DNA from: an uncultured Bryobacteraceae bacterium
Lineage (GTDB): Bacteria > Acidobacteriota > Terriglobia > Bryobacterales > Bryobacteraceae
Direction: 5' to 3'
DNA: 64,000 bases
Assembly (NCBI GenBank): GCA_938027685.1
Contig: CALJAM010000007.1
Span: 1 to 64,000 of the forward strand
Shown: piece by piece, positions 38,064 through 48,561 of the stretch
Numbering within the stretch: position 1 is the stretch's first letter
Layout: each line of letters begins with the position of its first letter
Position numbers and translations under genes: made by a program
The notes under the pieces: generated by a model
Told to the model about the DNA's origin: nothing
What the model saw: only the letters and a program-made list of their open reading frames with translations
Databases searched by the model: none

Positions 38064-38839
38064 GGATCATCCTGCACGTCTGGCGACAGAAGAACGCAAG
38101 CGAGCCGGGCCGCATGGTTCGCTACGAAGTCAACAACGTGAATCCGCACATGTCGTTTCTGGAAATGCTCGACGTGCTCAACGAGGAGCTGGTGCAGCAA
38201 GGCGAGGATCCGATCGCCTTCGACCACGACTGCCGCGAGGGGATCTGCGGCATGTGCGGGTTCATGATCAACGGGCGCGCGCACGGTCCGGAGCCGGGCA
38301 CCACCGTCTGCCAGCTCCACATGCGCCACTTCCGGGACGGCGACGAGCTGTGGCTGGAGCCGTTCCGCGCCCGTGCCTTCCCCCTGATTCGCGATCTGGT
38401 GGTGAACCGCAGCGCCTTCGATCGCCTCATCGCGGCGGGCGGTTACATTTCGGTGAATGCGGGCAGCGCGCCGGACGCCAACGCCATCCCCGTGCCCAAG
38501 CAGGCGGCGGAGAAAGCCATGGACGCGGCCGCCTGCATCGGATGCGGCGCCTGTGTGGCGCAATGCCCCAACGCCTCCGCTGCCCTCTTCCTGGGCGCGA
38601 AGATCTCGCACCTAGGCCTGCTTCCGCAGGGTCAGCCCGAGCGGTACCAGCGCGTGCTGAAGATGGTTTCGCAAGCCGCGCTGGAAGGATTCGGACACTG
38701 CACGAACGCGGGCGAGTGCGAGGCCGTCTGTCCGAAGCGTATCAAGCTGGAAGTGATCGCGCGCATGAACCGCGACTACCTGGTGGCCGCCGTTAAACAC
38801 CTGGGCGTGAAAGAGGCCGTGGAAGCGGGCGTCGGTTAA
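38060..38839 (+). CDS. sdhB: Succinate dehydrogenase/fumarate reductase iron-sulfur subunit
   Basis: Electron-transfer subunit of 259 residues. The [2Fe-2S] ligands are in [10 protein letters not shown], the [4Fe-4S] ligands in [11 protein letters not shown], and the [3Fe-4S]/second cluster ligands in [15 protein letters not shown]. It connects the SdhA flavin to the SdhC hemes. It is the last gene of the operon, separated by 69 bases from the ntrY-like kinase, which has its own -10 element. Confidence 0.97.
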
Positions 38840-38881
38840 GCGAATCCGGGGCACGGGCACGCCGCGCTGCGCCGCCCGCCG

Positions 38882-38887
38882 TATAAT
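38882..38887 (+). promoter_or_regulatory. -10 element of ntrYX
   Basis: A perfect TATAAT lies 20 bases before the ntrY ATG; the leader would be about 13 bases, with no Shine-Dalgarno. No recognisable -35. Confidence 0.5.
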
Positions 38888-38907
38888 CGGATCAGGTTCG
38901 GCCTCCC

Positions 38908-40737
38908 ATGCGCAAGCGGGCGGTGCAGGTTGCGGGGCTTGTCCTGCTGCTGGTCTCTGCAGCACTCCTCATTTGGCAGGGGTCGTTCAGTTTCGGACCT
39001 TTCGCGCCCAGCAGTCCCGAGCAGACTGTCCTCTACTGGGCCATCTCCACGCTGGTTTTCCTGCTGACGGTCACGCTCGGCTTCATGCTGGTGCGCACGG
39101 CCGCGCGCCTGTACGTGGAGCGACGGAGCAACCGCGAAGGCTCGCGCATCAAGACCAAACTGGTCGTCGGCGCGCTGGCGCTGAGCATCCTGCCGGTTTT
39201 CTTCCTGGTGCTGTGGAGCGTCTCGGTGCTCAACCGCAACCTGGACAAGTGGTTCAGCCGCCCGGCGGAGAACGTGCGCGTCAACCTGCTGGAGGTGGTG
39301 AAGGCCCTCGAGCAGGAGCGGCTGCAACCCGGCCGCTTGAGACCGGAGTGGCTGGAAGCCCGGCAGCGCGAGATCGAAAGTTACATCCGCGAGTATGATC
39401 GGCTGGCGATCAGTCGCAAAGAGGCGCGTCGCTTCTACCTGACGTTGCTGGCCGCCATCACGCTGTTCATTCTCTTCGTGGCCACCTGGGTGGCGCTCTT
39501 TCTGGCCCGCCAGATTTCCAATCCCATTTCAGCGCTGCTCGACGCCGCCGCCCAGGTGCGTCGCGGCAACCTCGCACACCGGGTGCACGTGAAAGCGATG
39601 GACGAACTGGCCACACTGGTGCGCGCTTTCAACGAGATGACGCGTGATCTGGAAGCCAACAGCCGGGAGCTCGAGGAGCGCCGGCGATTCACGGAGGCCA
39701 TCCTGGAGAGCATCCCCACCGGCGTCATCTCGGTATCTGCCGACGGTCGGATTCAGCGTGTCAATCGGGCGCTGGGGGACATCCTCGGTAAGGAAAAGAC
39801 GGCGCGGGCCCAGCGACTCGAGGATCTGTTTTCGCGGGAGGATGCCGCCGAGCTGCGCTACATGATGAAGCGCGCGCGTCGAATGGGACAAGCCTCCCGG
39901 CAGTTCGAGCTGAGGACGGAGCATGGCCGGCGGCAGCTTTCGGCCACGGTGGCCGCCCTGGACGACAGGATCGGCACAGGCTTCGTGGTGGTGCTGGAGG
40001 ACACCAGCGAGCTGCTGCGCGCCCAGAAGGCGCTGGCTTGGCAGGAAGTGGCGCGGCGGGTGGCCCACGAGATCAAGAATCCCCTGACGCCCATCGCACT
40101 GAGCGCCGAGCGAGTTGCCTTGCAGCTCAAGCGGCACAACGTCCCGCCCGAGTTCCGGCGCATCGCCGAGCAGTGCCTTCAGACCATCACGCGAGAGGTC
40201 GAATCGGTCAAGAACCTGGTGGACCAGTTCTCGCAACTGGCCCGTTTCCCCACGGCTCGGCTCGTCCCGACCGATCTGAACGAGGTTGTGCGGGAGGCTT
40301 TGGCCGTCTTTGAAGGCCGCTTGGACGGCATCGAGCTGGATTGTGAGCTGACGCCGAACCTGCCGCCGGCAAACCTTGACCGCGAGCTGTTCAAGCGCGT
40401 GATCGTCAATCTGGTGGACAATGCGGCCGAGGCCATGCAGGACTCCCTGGTGAAGCGTCTGTACGTCGGCACGCAGGCTCCGTCGCCCGAGCTGCTGGAG
40501 CTGGTGGTGGCTGACACCGGCTGCGGCATTTCCCCCGAGGACAAAGAAAAGCTCTTCCTGCCTTACTTTTCGACCAAGGGCCGGGGCACGGGTCTGGGGC
40601 TCGCCATCGTGAGCCAGATTCTGAGCGAGCACAAGGCAACGATCCGTGTGGAAGACAACCAGCCGGTCGGTGCGCGATTCATCGTGGAGATCCCGACGCT
40701 GGAGAACGGCAAGGCGGCGCAGGAGGTCGCGCGGTGA
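38908..40737 (+). CDS. ntrY: NtrY-family membrane sensor histidine kinase
   Basis: Sensor kinase of 609 residues. Four hydrophobic segments (about 7-24, 44-70, 86-108, 176-200) are followed by HAMP (about 200-255), a PAS domain (about 260-370), HisKA with phospho-accepting His387 in RRVAHEIKNPLTP, and an HATPase domain with NLVDNAAEAM, DTGCGISPED and GRGTGLGLAIV. The layout matches NtrY, which responds to nitrogen or redox signals in Proteobacteria. The stop overlaps the start of ntrX (GTGA), so kinase and regulator are coupled. The actual signal in this phylum is unknown. Confidence 0.92.
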   Translation: MRKRAVQVAGLVLLLVSAALLIWQGSFSFGPFAPSSPEQTVLYWAISTLVFLLTVTLGFMLVRTAARLYVERRSNREGSRIKTKLVVGALALSILPVFFLVLWSVSVLNRNLDKWFSRPAENVRVNLLEVVKALEQERLQPGRLRPEWLEARQREIESYIREYDRLAISRKEARRFYLTLLAAITLFILFVATWVALFLARQISNPISALLDAAAQVRRGNLAHRVHVKAMDELATLVRAFNEMTRDLEANSRELEERRRFTEAILESIPTGVISVSADGRIQRVNRALGDILGKEKTARAQRLEDLFSREDAAELRYMMKRARRMGQASRQFELRTEHGRRQLSATVAALDDRIGTGFVVVLEDTSELLRAQKALAWQEVARRVAHEIKNPLTPIALSAERVALQLKRHNVPPEFRRIAEQCLQTITREVESVKNLVDQFSQLARFPTARLVPTDLNEVVREALAVFEGRLDGIELDCELTPNLPPANLDRELFKRVIVNLVDNAAEAMQDSLVKRLYVGTQAPSPELLELVVADTGCGISPEDKEKLFLPYFSTKGRGTGLGLAIVSQILSEHKATIRVEDNQPVGARFIVEIPTLENGKAAQEVAR

Positions 40738-42107
40738 GGCGGGCGCGGGTCCTCGTGGTGGACGACGAGCCGGGTATCCGGGAGTCCTTGTGCGGCGTGC
40801 TGGAGGACGAAGGCTACCTGATCGAAGCGGTCGCCACCGCCGAAGAAGCGCTCGAACAGATCCGGCGCTGCCTGTATGAAGTCGTGCTGCTGGATATCTG
40901 GCTGCCCGGCATGGACGGCATCGAAGCGCTAGCTCGCATTCAGGAGATGCCCGAGGCTGACCGGCCGGTGGTAGTGATGATCTCGGGGCACGGCACGATC
41001 GAGACGGCGGTCAAGGCCACCAAGATGGGCGCCTTCGATTTTCTGGAGAAGCCGTTGAGCCTGCAGCGCGTCTGCGTGGTGGTCAAGAACGCGGTCGAAC
41101 ACCGGCGGCTGGCGCTGGAGGTAGGACGGCTGCGGGAAAGCGCCGAGCCGTATCGCATCATCGGCGAGAGCGTCCCGATGAAAGCGCTGCGCAGGCAGAT
41201 CGCGCTGATGGCCGGCACCAACGGGCGCGTGCTGATCTACGGAGAGAGCGGGACGGGCAAGGAGTTGGTGGCGCACGCCATCCACGCCATGAGCCCGCGG
41301 GCCTCGGAGCCCTTCGTGGAGGTCAATTGCGCCGCCATCCCGGAAGATCTTATCGAAAGCGAGCTGTTCGGCCACCGCAAAGGCGCTTTCACGGGCGCCA
41401 CCGAAGACAAGATCGGCAAGTTCCAACGCGCCGACGGAGGGACGCTCTTCCTGGACGAAGTCGGCGACATGAGCCTGAAGACGCAGGCCAAGGTGCTTCG
41501 CGTGCTCGACGAGCAGCGCTTCGAGCCCGTGGGCGCTTCCGAATCCGTGCAGGTGGATGTGCGCGTGATCGCAGCCACCAACAAGAACCTCGAGGAGGAG
41601 ATCGAACGGGGCAATTTCCGCGAGGACCTCTTCTACCGGCTCAACGTCATCCCCTTTTACGTTCCGCCGCTGCGCGAGCGCCGCGAGGACATTCCGCTGC
41701 TGGCCGATTATTTCCTCCGGCAGTTCGCCACGGCCTACGGGCGCAAGCCCAAGGAGCTGACGCCCGATGCCTATCGGCTCCTGCAGGAGTATTCCTGGCC
41801 GGGTAACGTGCGCGAACTCAAGAATCTGATGGAACGCATCGTGATCATGTACCCGCAGACACGCATCGAGGCGCGCCACATCCCGCTGTCGACGAGCCGC
41901 CGCTCTTCCGCGCGGGCGCCCGAGCGCTTCGCCAGCCTGGAGGAGGTGCGGCGCGCGGCCGAGCGCGAGTACATCCTGAAGAAGCTCGAGGAGACCGGCG
42001 GCAACGTGACGCGAGCGGCGGAACTGCTAGGGCTGGAGCGCAGCCATCTCTATCGCAAGATGCGCGCGTTGGGCATCGAACCTGGGGAGCGAGCACGCAA
42101 CGCGTAA
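40734..42107 (+). CDS. ntrX: NtrX-family sigma-54-dependent response regulator
   Basis: Regulator of 457 residues: receiver domain with Asp54 in VLLDIWLPG, AAA+ domain (about 140-380) with Walker A GESGTGKE, the sigma-54-contacting GAFTGA loop and Walker B GTLFLDEVGDM, and a C-terminal Fis-type helix-turn-helix (NVTRAAELLGLERSHLYRKM). An intact GAFTGA means it can activate sigma-54 promoters. Its GTG overlaps the ntrY stop. I found no convincing sigma-54 promoter in the window, so its targets are probably elsewhere. Confidence 0.94.
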   Translation: MRRARVLVVDDEPGIRESLCGVLEDEGYLIEAVATAEEALEQIRRCLYEVVLLDIWLPGMDGIEALARIQEMPEADRPVVVMISGHGTIETAVKATKMGAFDFLEKPLSLQRVCVVVKNAVEHRRLALEVGRLRESAEPYRIIGESVPMKALRRQIALMAGTNGRVLIYGESGTGKELVAHAIHAMSPRASEPFVEVNCAAIPEDLIESELFGHRKGAFTGATEDKIGKFQRADGGTLFLDEVGDMSLKTQAKVLRVLDEQRFEPVGASESVQVDVRVIAATNKNLEEEIERGNFREDLFYRLNVIPFYVPPLRERREDIPLLADYFLRQFATAYGRKPKELTPDAYRLLQEYSWPGNVRELKNLMERIVIMYPQTRIEARHIPLSTSRRSSARAPERFASLEEVRRAAEREYILKKLEETGGNVTRAAELLGLERSHLYRKMRALGIEPGERARNA

Positions 42108-42113
42108 CTGAGT

Positions 42114-42131
42114 TACAATCGGGGCGCCATG
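42114..42131 (+). promoter_or_regulatory. Leaderless-type -10 element of the GH42-like gene
   Basis: TACAAT (42114-42119) lies nine bases before the ATG at 42129, with no Shine-Dalgarno between; a transcript leader of zero to two bases is predicted. Confidence 0.4.
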
Positions 42132-45100
42132 CGACGCGCCCCAACCTATGCCCTGCTGGCCGTCATCCCGGCGGCCTTTTGGCTCGCCCTCCAAGGTCCC
42201 GCGCAACCGGCCGCCGGGCGCCCCGGCCCCAACTTCGCCAGTTTCGAAGCCGTCGCGGAGGCGGCCCGCTGGAAGCCGGTGGGCTCCGCACAGGTCGAGC
42301 CTTCGACGGATTTTCCGTCCTGGCAGACCCATTCCTTGAGGGTCGCTGTTCCGGCGGGCGCACGCGGCGGCGTCGAAACCGACTGGGTGCCCGCGAACTG
42401 GCATCGCTACGAAGCGTTGCAGTTCTTCGCCTACGCGGAGCAACCGGCCAGAGTCGAGCTCGAGCTTGCGGCGGGCGATCTCCGCGCAACGCGCGCCGCA
42501 AGTCTGCGGCGCGGAGCGCAGCACGTGCAGATCCGGCTGCGCGAATTCGCCGGGCTGGATCTTCGCGGCGTCTCGCGGTTGAGTCTCAGGGTGCAGGGGC
42601 CCGCGACCCTCTATCTCGATCGCTTCCGGCTCACCGAGTATAACGAGGAACTGGCGGCGCTGGGTCGGATGGATGCGCCGTACTCGCTCGACATCGAGAC
42701 GCCGCATACGAAATGGGCGCGCCCCTTTGCCTCAGGCCCGCTGGAAGTGCTCGTAGTGCCCGACGTGGCGCACGGACGCGCCGCAATCGAGCTGGCGCAG
42801 CGGCTGGAGTGCCGGCTGCATGCGGTCACGCTCGGATCGAATTCGGGAACGAACCGCTGGGGCTTTGGCGACTTCTACGGCGAGCGGGGCGATTCCTACG
42901 GGGCGCCGTTCACGCTGGCCTATACATACCTGGCTGACGCCCTGCTGAACGGGCCGCATTACGACGTGATGGTGCTCCCCGGTACGCGCCGGTGGGATGA
43001 ATTTCCGCGCGTGGTGCGGGAGGCGGTCCGCCGGCGCGTCGAGAAGGGGATGGGGCTGGTGTTGCTGGGCATGCAGGGCGCCGGCGAAGACTTCAGAGAC
43101 CTCTCTCCGCTGGAACTGCTCAGGCCCGGACGCCCGGCAAGTCAGTGGAAGGTTGTGACGGAGCACTACATCACGCGCAACGTGCCCCTGGATGCTTTCC
43201 CCTACGAGCAGATGCGGCACTTCGAGAGCCGAGCCCGGGGCGAGGTTCTCCTGCGCACGGAGCAGGGTGAACCGATCCTCGCCGTGCGGAAGCTGGGCGA
43301 GGGACGGGTGGTGGCCGCAGCCTGGGAAGAGCGCGGGTTGATCCCGCTGATCGCGAATCAGTGGAGGGCCCGCGCTACCTGGCGTTATTGGGAATACATG
43401 TACTCGCTGTTGGCGCGCGCGGTGGTGTGGGCGGCACGCAAGGAATCCCCCGTGGCTCTGGAGCCCTCGGCTTTCGACGAACCCTCGCGTCCCTCCCGCG
43501 TGCAGCTGGCCTGCCGCGTGCCCGTGGTCTTTGACGTAAAGGTTCGCGACGAGCACTGGGAAATCGAACAGGAGACGACGCTGCCCGCGCCCGACGGCAA
43601 GGCCGACCTGGCTCTGCCCGCGGCGCCGCGGGGCGAGCTGCACTTCGTGGACGTCCTGGCCCGCGACCCGAAGGACGGCAAGGTGCTGGACTGGGGCACG
43701 CAAACATATCGGACCTCGCTGCCGGCCCGCATCGTCGCTGTTCAGCCGGACCAAGATCGTTTCCGGCGTGGCGATCCCGTGACCGGGAAGTGCGTGCTCG
43801 AGGGCGCCGGCCGCGGGCTGGTTCTGCGACTGAGCCTTTATGACAACTACGGGCGTCTGCTGGCGCGTCGGCAAGAGCAGCCCGCGGAGGGCGCAACAGC
43901 GGTCCCGTTCTCTTTTCCCAGCGACGATGTGCTGACGCGCCTGGCATGGATTGAGGCGCAGATCCTTGAAGGCGGACGCGAACGGCACCGGAGGCGGCAG
44001 GACGTTTTCGTATTGCAGCCGAGACGCTGGGATGATTTCGACGTGGTCATGTACCTGTTCGGCCCCGACCCGGCGCCCGGGCTCTGGCCCACGATCGAGC
44101 GACGCCTGCGGCAGATGCAGGTCACCACGCTTTCCTCCTATCCGCTGGAGCTCTCCCGGCACGCCAATTTCGGCGTGCAGGCCCAGACCCGCATTTCAGG
44201 CCAGGAGTCTCCGGACGGCGAGGCTCGCAAGCCTTATCTCGAGCAGAAACGGCGCTGGAGGGAGACGCGCGACAAGAAATACCTTGCGCGGCTTTACTGC
44301 CTGAGCGACCCGGCTTATCTGGAGCAGCAAAGGCGGGAGATCGAGAAGCTGGTCGCTCCCTGGGTTCTGCTGTCGCCGATGAGTTACTACATTTATGAAG
44401 AACCCTCGCTGACCTGTTACACCGACGCCTTCGACCTGTGTTTTTCCACGCACTGCATGACGCGCATGCGGGAGTGGCTCAGGCGCGAATACGGCACGCT
44501 GGAGGCGCTCAACCGCCAGTGGGGAACGGCCTTCGTGCGCTGGGAGGACGTCGTGCCGGATACGACCGAAGAGGCGCAGCAGCGCGGCAATTACTCCTCC
44601 TGGGCCGATCATCGGACCTTCATGGAGGAGGTGTACGCCGCCAATTATGCTTATGTGCGCGATCTGCTGCGGCGCCACGATCCGGAGGGCCTGGTGCTGC
44701 TCTCGGGCACCCAGGAGTCAGTGCCGCACAACGGCTGCGATTACTCGCGTCTGAATCACGTGGTCGGGCACCTGAATCCTTACACGGGCGGAAATCAGCT
44801 CGAATTCCTGCGCAGTTTCAACCCGGGCTTGCGCATGTCGGCGGGGACGGGCTACGGCGTGAAGGGACGGAGGACGCTCTATAACCTGTATAACGGTCTG
44901 TTTCACGGTTTCACCGCGGGCGCTTACATCTTCTGGCAGTACTCCATACTCAATCCGGACTATCGTTTCTGTGCCAGCGCCGAGAGCATACGCGCGGCGC
45001 TGGAGGAGATCCGCGACGGCGGCGTAGCACGACTGCTGCGCAGCGCGGAACGCGCCAACGACGGCATCGCCATTCATTACTCGTTTCCGAGCATCCACGG

Positions 45101-46253
45101 CAGTTGGATCGTGGATGGCCGCACTACAGGGCCGGACGAGAATCCCAACAAGGGCGCGGGTCCGACCTATCGCAAATTCGAAGCCAACCGCGACGGTTGG
45201 GTGAACCTGCTGAAGGATCTCGGCTTCGGCTTCGACTTCATCGCGCGGCAGCAGGTCGAGGCGGGCGAACTGAAAGCACGGAAGTTCCGCGCATTCATCC
45301 TTCCTTTCTCAGTGTCGCTGACCGAGGGAGAGTTGCGCGCGATCCGGGAGTTTGTGGAAGGGGGCGGCGTGGTGATTGCCGACGGGCAGGCGGGCGTGAT
45401 GGATGGTCACGCACGCTGGCTGGATCGGGGTTCGCTGGACGATCTGTTCGGAATCGTAAGGGCGCGGCCCGCCCGCCGACAGGAGCTGGCCTCCGCCGCG
45501 CCCGAGAAGGAATTACGGCTTGCCGGAGCGCGTGCGCTGGCTGAGCTGGAGGGGGCTCCTGTAGTTCTGGTGAGAGAGCACGGCGCGGGGAAGCTCGTGT
45601 ACCTGAACTTGTTCCTGTCTTCCTATACGGAGGATCGGCGGGACCGCCGCGAAGGCCGCTGGAAGGAGTTGGTGAGCCGTGGCCTGGAGTGGGCGGGCCT
45701 GCGTGCTCCTTTTCGCGTGCTCACCGCAGAGGGCTCTCCGCTCGAAAGCTTCCTGTTGGTGCATTACCGACGGGGCGCGGTCAGGCTGCTGGGCCTGCTC
45801 AAGAACGACGAGCCCGAATTGAGAGAAACGGCGTTCCGCGTGGGCCTGGGCGATTCGTATTTCATCTACGAGGTGCGGCGCAAGCGCCGGCTGGGGCGCG
45901 CCGCGACCTTGCGCGACACCATCCGCACGGCCGAGCCGAAACTCTACGCGCTGCTGCCCGCCCCCGTCCGCTCCGTCCGAGTGGAGGCCCCGAGCACGGT
46001 CCGGCCGGGCGAGGCTGTGAAATGCCGGGTGGCGATCGAGGCCGGCCGAGGCGTGGACACCGTCGTGCTATTCCGGGTGGAGCGGCCCGACGGCGGGCGA
46101 GCGCACGAGTACTCGGAGAACCTCGAGACGCGCGGCGGTTCCGCGGAAAAGACGTTTCGCGTGGCGTTGAACGACGCGGCAGGGCGCTGGCGCATCACGG
46201 CAACGGATGCGATCAGCGGGCGACGTGCGGTGCACGAGTTCACGGTTCGGTGA
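42129..46253 (+). CDS. Very large exported GH42-like protein with amidotransferase-fold domains
   Basis: Protein of 1374 residues with an N-terminal signal peptide (about 1-28). A carbohydrate-binding-like beta domain (about 35-170) is followed by a region resembling the class I glutamine-amidotransferase fold (about 190-440, with VMVLPGTRRWDEF and GMGLVLLGMQGAG). A beta-rich linker leads to a barrel similar to GH42 beta-galactosidases (about 640-970), in which REWLRREYGTLEALNRQWG is the family hallmark. A second trimerisation-like domain (about 1040-1170, FVEGGGVVIADGQAG) and C-terminal beta domains follow. Within the barrel EEPSLTCY replaces the usual Asn-Glu-x-x acid/base motif, so activity is uncertain. 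No pathway partner is adjacent. It is probably a secreted or periplasmic glycosidase of unknown specificity. Confidence 0.75.
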   Translation: MRRAPTYALLAVIPAAFWLALQGPAQPAAGRPGPNFASFEAVAEAARWKPVGSAQVEPSTDFPSWQTHSLRVAVPAGARGGVETDWVPANWHRYEALQFFAYAEQPARVELELAAGDLRATRAASLRRGAQHVQIRLREFAGLDLRGVSRLSLRVQGPATLYLDRFRLTEYNEELAALGRMDAPYSLDIETPHTKWARPFASGPLEVLVVPDVAHGRAAIELAQRLECRLHAVTLGSNSGTNRWGFGDFYGERGDSYGAPFTLAYTYLADALLNGPHYDVMVLPGTRRWDEFPRVVREAVRRRVEKGMGLVLLGMQGAGEDFRDLSPLELLRPGRPASQWKVVTEHYITRNVPLDAFPYEQMRHFESRARGEVLLRTEQGEPILAVRKLGEGRVVAAAWEERGLIPLIANQWRARATWRYWEYMYSLLARAVVWAARKESPVALEPSAFDEPSRPSRVQLACRVPVVFDVKVRDEHWEIEQETTLPAPDGKADLALPAAPRGELHFVDVLARDPKDGKVLDWGTQTYRTSLPARIVAVQPDQDRFRRGDPVTGKCVLEGAGRGLVLRLSLYDNYGRLLARRQEQPAEGATAVPFSFPSDDVLTRLAWIEAQILEGGRERHRRRQDVFVLQPRRWDDFDVVMYLFGPDPAPGLWPTIERRLRQMQVTTLSSYPLELSRHANFGVQAQTRISGQESPDGEARKPYLEQKRRWRETRDKKYLARLYCLSDPAYLEQQRREIEKLVAPWVLLSPMSYYIYEEPSLTCYTDAFDLCFSTHCMTRMREWLRREYGTLEALNRQWGTAFVRWEDVVPDTTEEAQQRGNYSSWADHRTFMEEVYAANYAYVRDLLRRHDPEGLVLLSGTQESVPHNGCDYSRLNHVVGHLNPYTGGNQLEFLRSFNPGLRMSAGTGYGVKGRRTLYNLYNGLFHGFTAGAYIFWQYSILNPDYRFCASAESIRAALEEIRDGGVARLLRSAERANDGIAIHYSFPSIHGSWIVDGRTTGPDENPNKGAGPTYRKFEANRDGWVNLLKDLGFGFDFIARQQVEAGELKARKFRAFILPFSVSLTEGELRAIREFVEGGGVVIADGQAGVMDGHARWLDRGSLDDLFGIVRARPARRQELASAAPEKELRLAGARALAELEGAPVVLVREHGAGKLVYLNLFLSSYTEDRRDRREGRWKELVSRGLEWAGLRAPFRVLTAEGSPLESFLLVHYRRGAVRLLGLLKNDEPELRETAFRVGLGDSYFIYEVRRKRRLGRAATLRDTIRTAEPKLYALLPAPVRSVRVEAPSTVRPGEAVKCRVAIEAGRGVDTVVLFRVERPDGGRAHEYSENLETRGGSAEKTFRVALNDAAGRWRITATDAISGRRAVHEFTVR

Positions 46254-46273
46254 TGGCCTGGGCCGGGCCCGTC

Positions 46274-46289
46274 TAGAATGGGACATATG
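46274..46289 (+). promoter_or_regulatory. Leaderless-type -10 element of glmS
   Basis: TAGAAT (46274-46279), then seven bases, then the ATG at 46287, which is the only start that leaves Cys as residue 2 for the GlmS N-terminal nucleophile. A weak -35-like GTGATG lies 18 bases upstream. No glmS ribozyme is possible in so short a leader. Confidence 0.55.
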
Positions 46290-48140
46290 TGCGGCATCGT
46301 GGGCTATATCGGCCCGCGCCGCGCGGTGCCTGTCCTGCTCGACGGGTTGCGCCGTCTTGAATACCGCGGATACGATTCGGCCGGCCTGGCGGTCTGGAAC
46401 GAGCAGGAGGGGCTGGTCGTGCGACGCGCCTCGGGCAAGCTGCGCAATCTCGAGGAGGCGATTCGTCTGCATCCTGTGGAGGGCGCGTACGGCATCGGGC
46501 ACACGCGCTGGGCCACGCACGGGCGGCCGACCGAGGAGAATGCGCATCCGCACCGCGACTGCACGGGCCGGTTCGTGGTGGTGCACAACGGCATCATCGA
46601 GAATTACCTTGCGCTGAAGGCCGAGCTGGCGGCAGAGGGTCACCGCTTCGGCACCGAGACCGATACCGAGGTCATCGCCCATCTGATCGAGCGCCATTTC
46701 CGGGGCAGCCTCGAGGAAGCGGTGCGTCAGGCGGTGCAGAGGCTGAGCGGGCTGTTCGCGCTGGCGGCCATCGCGGCCGACGACCCGCACAAGATCGTGG
46801 CGGCGCGGTCCGGCCCGCCGGTAGTGATCGGGCTGGGCGACGGGGAGTACCTGCTGGCCTCGGACGTGCCCGCACTGCTGAATCATACCCGGGACGTTGT
46901 GTTTCTTTCCGACGGCGACCTGGCCGTGCTCACGCGCGACGGCGTGCAGTTGAGCGACTTCGCCGGCAGACCCGTGAAGCGGCCGGTCACGCGCGTGCTC
47001 TGGGATCCCATCCTGGCTGAAAAGGGCGGCTACAAGCACTTCATGCTGAAGGAAATCTTCGAGCAGCCGCGGGCCGTGCGTGACACGATCGTGGGCCGCG
47101 TCAGTCAGGACTCCGGCCAGGTGTTTCTCGACGGCATTGACTGGGAGCGCGAACGGCTCCGCGCCTTCCGCACCGCGCGCTTGGTGGCGTGCGGTTCGAG
47201 CTGGCACGCTGCGCTGGCGGGCAAGTTCATGCTCGAGGCCTTGGCGCGCCTTCCCACGGAGGTCGATTACGGCAGCGAGTTCCGCTACCGCGACCCGCTC
47301 GTCGACGAGAGCGTGCTGACCATCGTGGTGTCGCAGTCCGGCGAGACCGCGGATGCCCTGGCCGCCTTGCGGGAGGCGCGGCAGAAGGGTTCCCTGACGC
47401 TGGGCATTTGCAACGTGCCCGGCTCGATGTTGACGCGCGAGGCCGCCGGCGTGTTGTTGACGCACGCGGGACCGGAGATCGGCGTGGCCTCGACGAAGAC
47501 TTTCACGGCGCAGCTTGCCGCCCTGTACCTGCTGGCGCTGTACCTGGGCCAGGTGCGCGGCGTGCTGGACGAGCAGACCTCGCGCGGGCATGTGCAGGAG
47601 CTGGTGCGGATACCCCACAAGCTGGAGAAGGTGCTCTCCTGCGAAAGCCGTTACGAAGAGCTGGCGAAGCGCCTGTTTCGCGCCTCGGATTTTCTGTTCC
47701 TGGGGCGCGGGGTGCATTTTCCCATCGCGCTGGAAGGCGCCCTGAAGCTAAAGGAAATCTCGTACATTCACGCCGAGGGCTATCCGGCGGGGGAGATGAA
47801 ACACGGTCCGAACGCCCTGATCGACGAGAACCTGCCGGTCGTCGTGTTGGCCGCGCAGGATCCGGCTTCGCCGACCAGCCGGTTGCTGTACGAGAAGACG
47901 CTGTCGAACATTCAGGAGGTCAAGGCGCGCGAGGGCGTGGTCGTGGCCGTCGTGGTGGAAGGTGACCAGCAGGCTGCGGCGATGGCCGATCACGTGATCG
48001 AAATCCCCTCGGCCGCCGAACTGCTGCTGCCCATGCTGGAGGTGGTCCCGCTGCAGCTTCTGGCCTACCACATCGCGGTGCGCAGGGGTTGCGACGTGGA
48101 TCAGCCGCGCAATCTCGCCAAGAGCGTTACGGTGGAATGA
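46287..48140 (+). CDS. glmS: Glucosamine-6-phosphate synthase (isomerizing)
   Basis: Makes glucosamine-6-phosphate from fructose-6-phosphate and glutamine, the first step to UDP-GlcNAc; 617 residues. After removal of Met the N-terminal Cys (MCGIVGYIG) is the glutaminase nucleophile, which fixes the start at 46287 rather than the in-frame ATG at 46278. Glutaminase motifs HTRWATHG and HNGIIENY are present. The two SIS isomerase domains show [19 protein letters not shown] and STKTFTAQ, and the protein ends in the near-universal AKSVTVE. The stop overlaps the yjbQ start (ATGA). Confidence 0.97.
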   Translation: MCGIVGYIGPRRAVPVLLDGLRRLEYRGYDSAGLAVWNEQEGLVVRRASGKLRNLEEAIRLHPVEGAYGIGHTRWATHGRPTEENAHPHRDCTGRFVVVHNGIIENYLALKAELAAEGHRFGTETDTEVIAHLIERHFRGSLEEAVRQAVQRLSGLFALAAIAADDPHKIVAARSGPPVVIGLGDGEYLLASDVPALLNHTRDVVFLSDGDLAVLTRDGVQLSDFAGRPVKRPVTRVLWDPILAEKGGYKHFMLKEIFEQPRAVRDTIVGRVSQDSGQVFLDGIDWERERLRAFRTARLVACGSSWHAALAGKFMLEALARLPTEVDYGSEFRYRDPLVDESVLTIVVSQSGETADALAALREARQKGSLTLGICNVPGSMLTREAAGVLLTHAGPEIGVASTKTFTAQLAALYLLALYLGQVRGVLDEQTSRGHVQELVRIPHKLEKVLSCESRYEELAKRLFRASDFLFLGRGVHFPIALEGALKLKEISYIHAEGYPAGEMKHGPNALIDENLPVVVLAAQDPASPTSRLLYEKTLSNIQEVKAREGVVVAVVVEGDQQAAAMADHVIEIPSAAELLLPMLEVVPLQLLAYHIAVRRGCDVDQPRNLAKSVTVE

Positions 48141-48556
48141 AGCAGGCGTCGCATCGAATCAGCGTCCGCACGCACGGCAAGGGACTTTACGAGATCACGG
48201 GACGCATCGTAGAGTGGCTGGCGAAGCAGGGGATTCGCGAGGGGCTTCTCACGCTTTTCGTCCAACACACTTCGGCCTCGCTCGTCGTCCAGGAGAATGC
48301 CGACCCCGACGTAGTGCGGGATCTCAAGGAGTTCTTCGCGCGCGTGGCCCCGGACGCGGCTTCGTGGTACGAGCATACGATCGAAGGCCCGGACGACATG
48401 TCGGCGCACATTCGGTCCGCGCTGACCGCCACGAGCCTTTCGATTCCCGTGTCGGACGGACGGCCGGTCCTGGGAACCTGGCAGGGTGTTTACCTGTTCG
48501 AACACCGGTCCGCGCCGCACACGCGCACGGTGGCGCTGCACCTAATCGGCGAATAA
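48137..48556 (+). CDS. yjbQ: YjbQ/UPF0047-family protein
   Basis: Small cytoplasmic protein of 139 residues of the UPF0047 family. Conserved segments are [35 protein letters not shown] and [12 protein letters not shown], with the His and Glu residues that bind a metal in solved members. Weak thiamin-phosphate-synthase activity has been reported for some homologs; the true function is not settled. The ATG overlaps the glmS stop, so it is translated with glmS. The gene converges on the M19 dipeptidase gene with only a few bases between. Confidence 0.9.
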   Translation: MKQASHRISVRTHGKGLYEITGRIVEWLAKQGIREGLLTLFVQHTSASLVVQENADPDVVRDLKEFFARVAPDAASWYEHTIEGPDDMSAHIRSALTATSLSIPVSDGRPVLGTWQGVYLFEHRSAPHTRTVALHLIGE

Positions 48557-48561
48557 GCGGT

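Noticed and set aside
46068-47717. 549-residue minus-strand open frame opposite glmS
   Set aside because: Low-complexity composition, no motifs, and fully antisense to a well-recognised gene.
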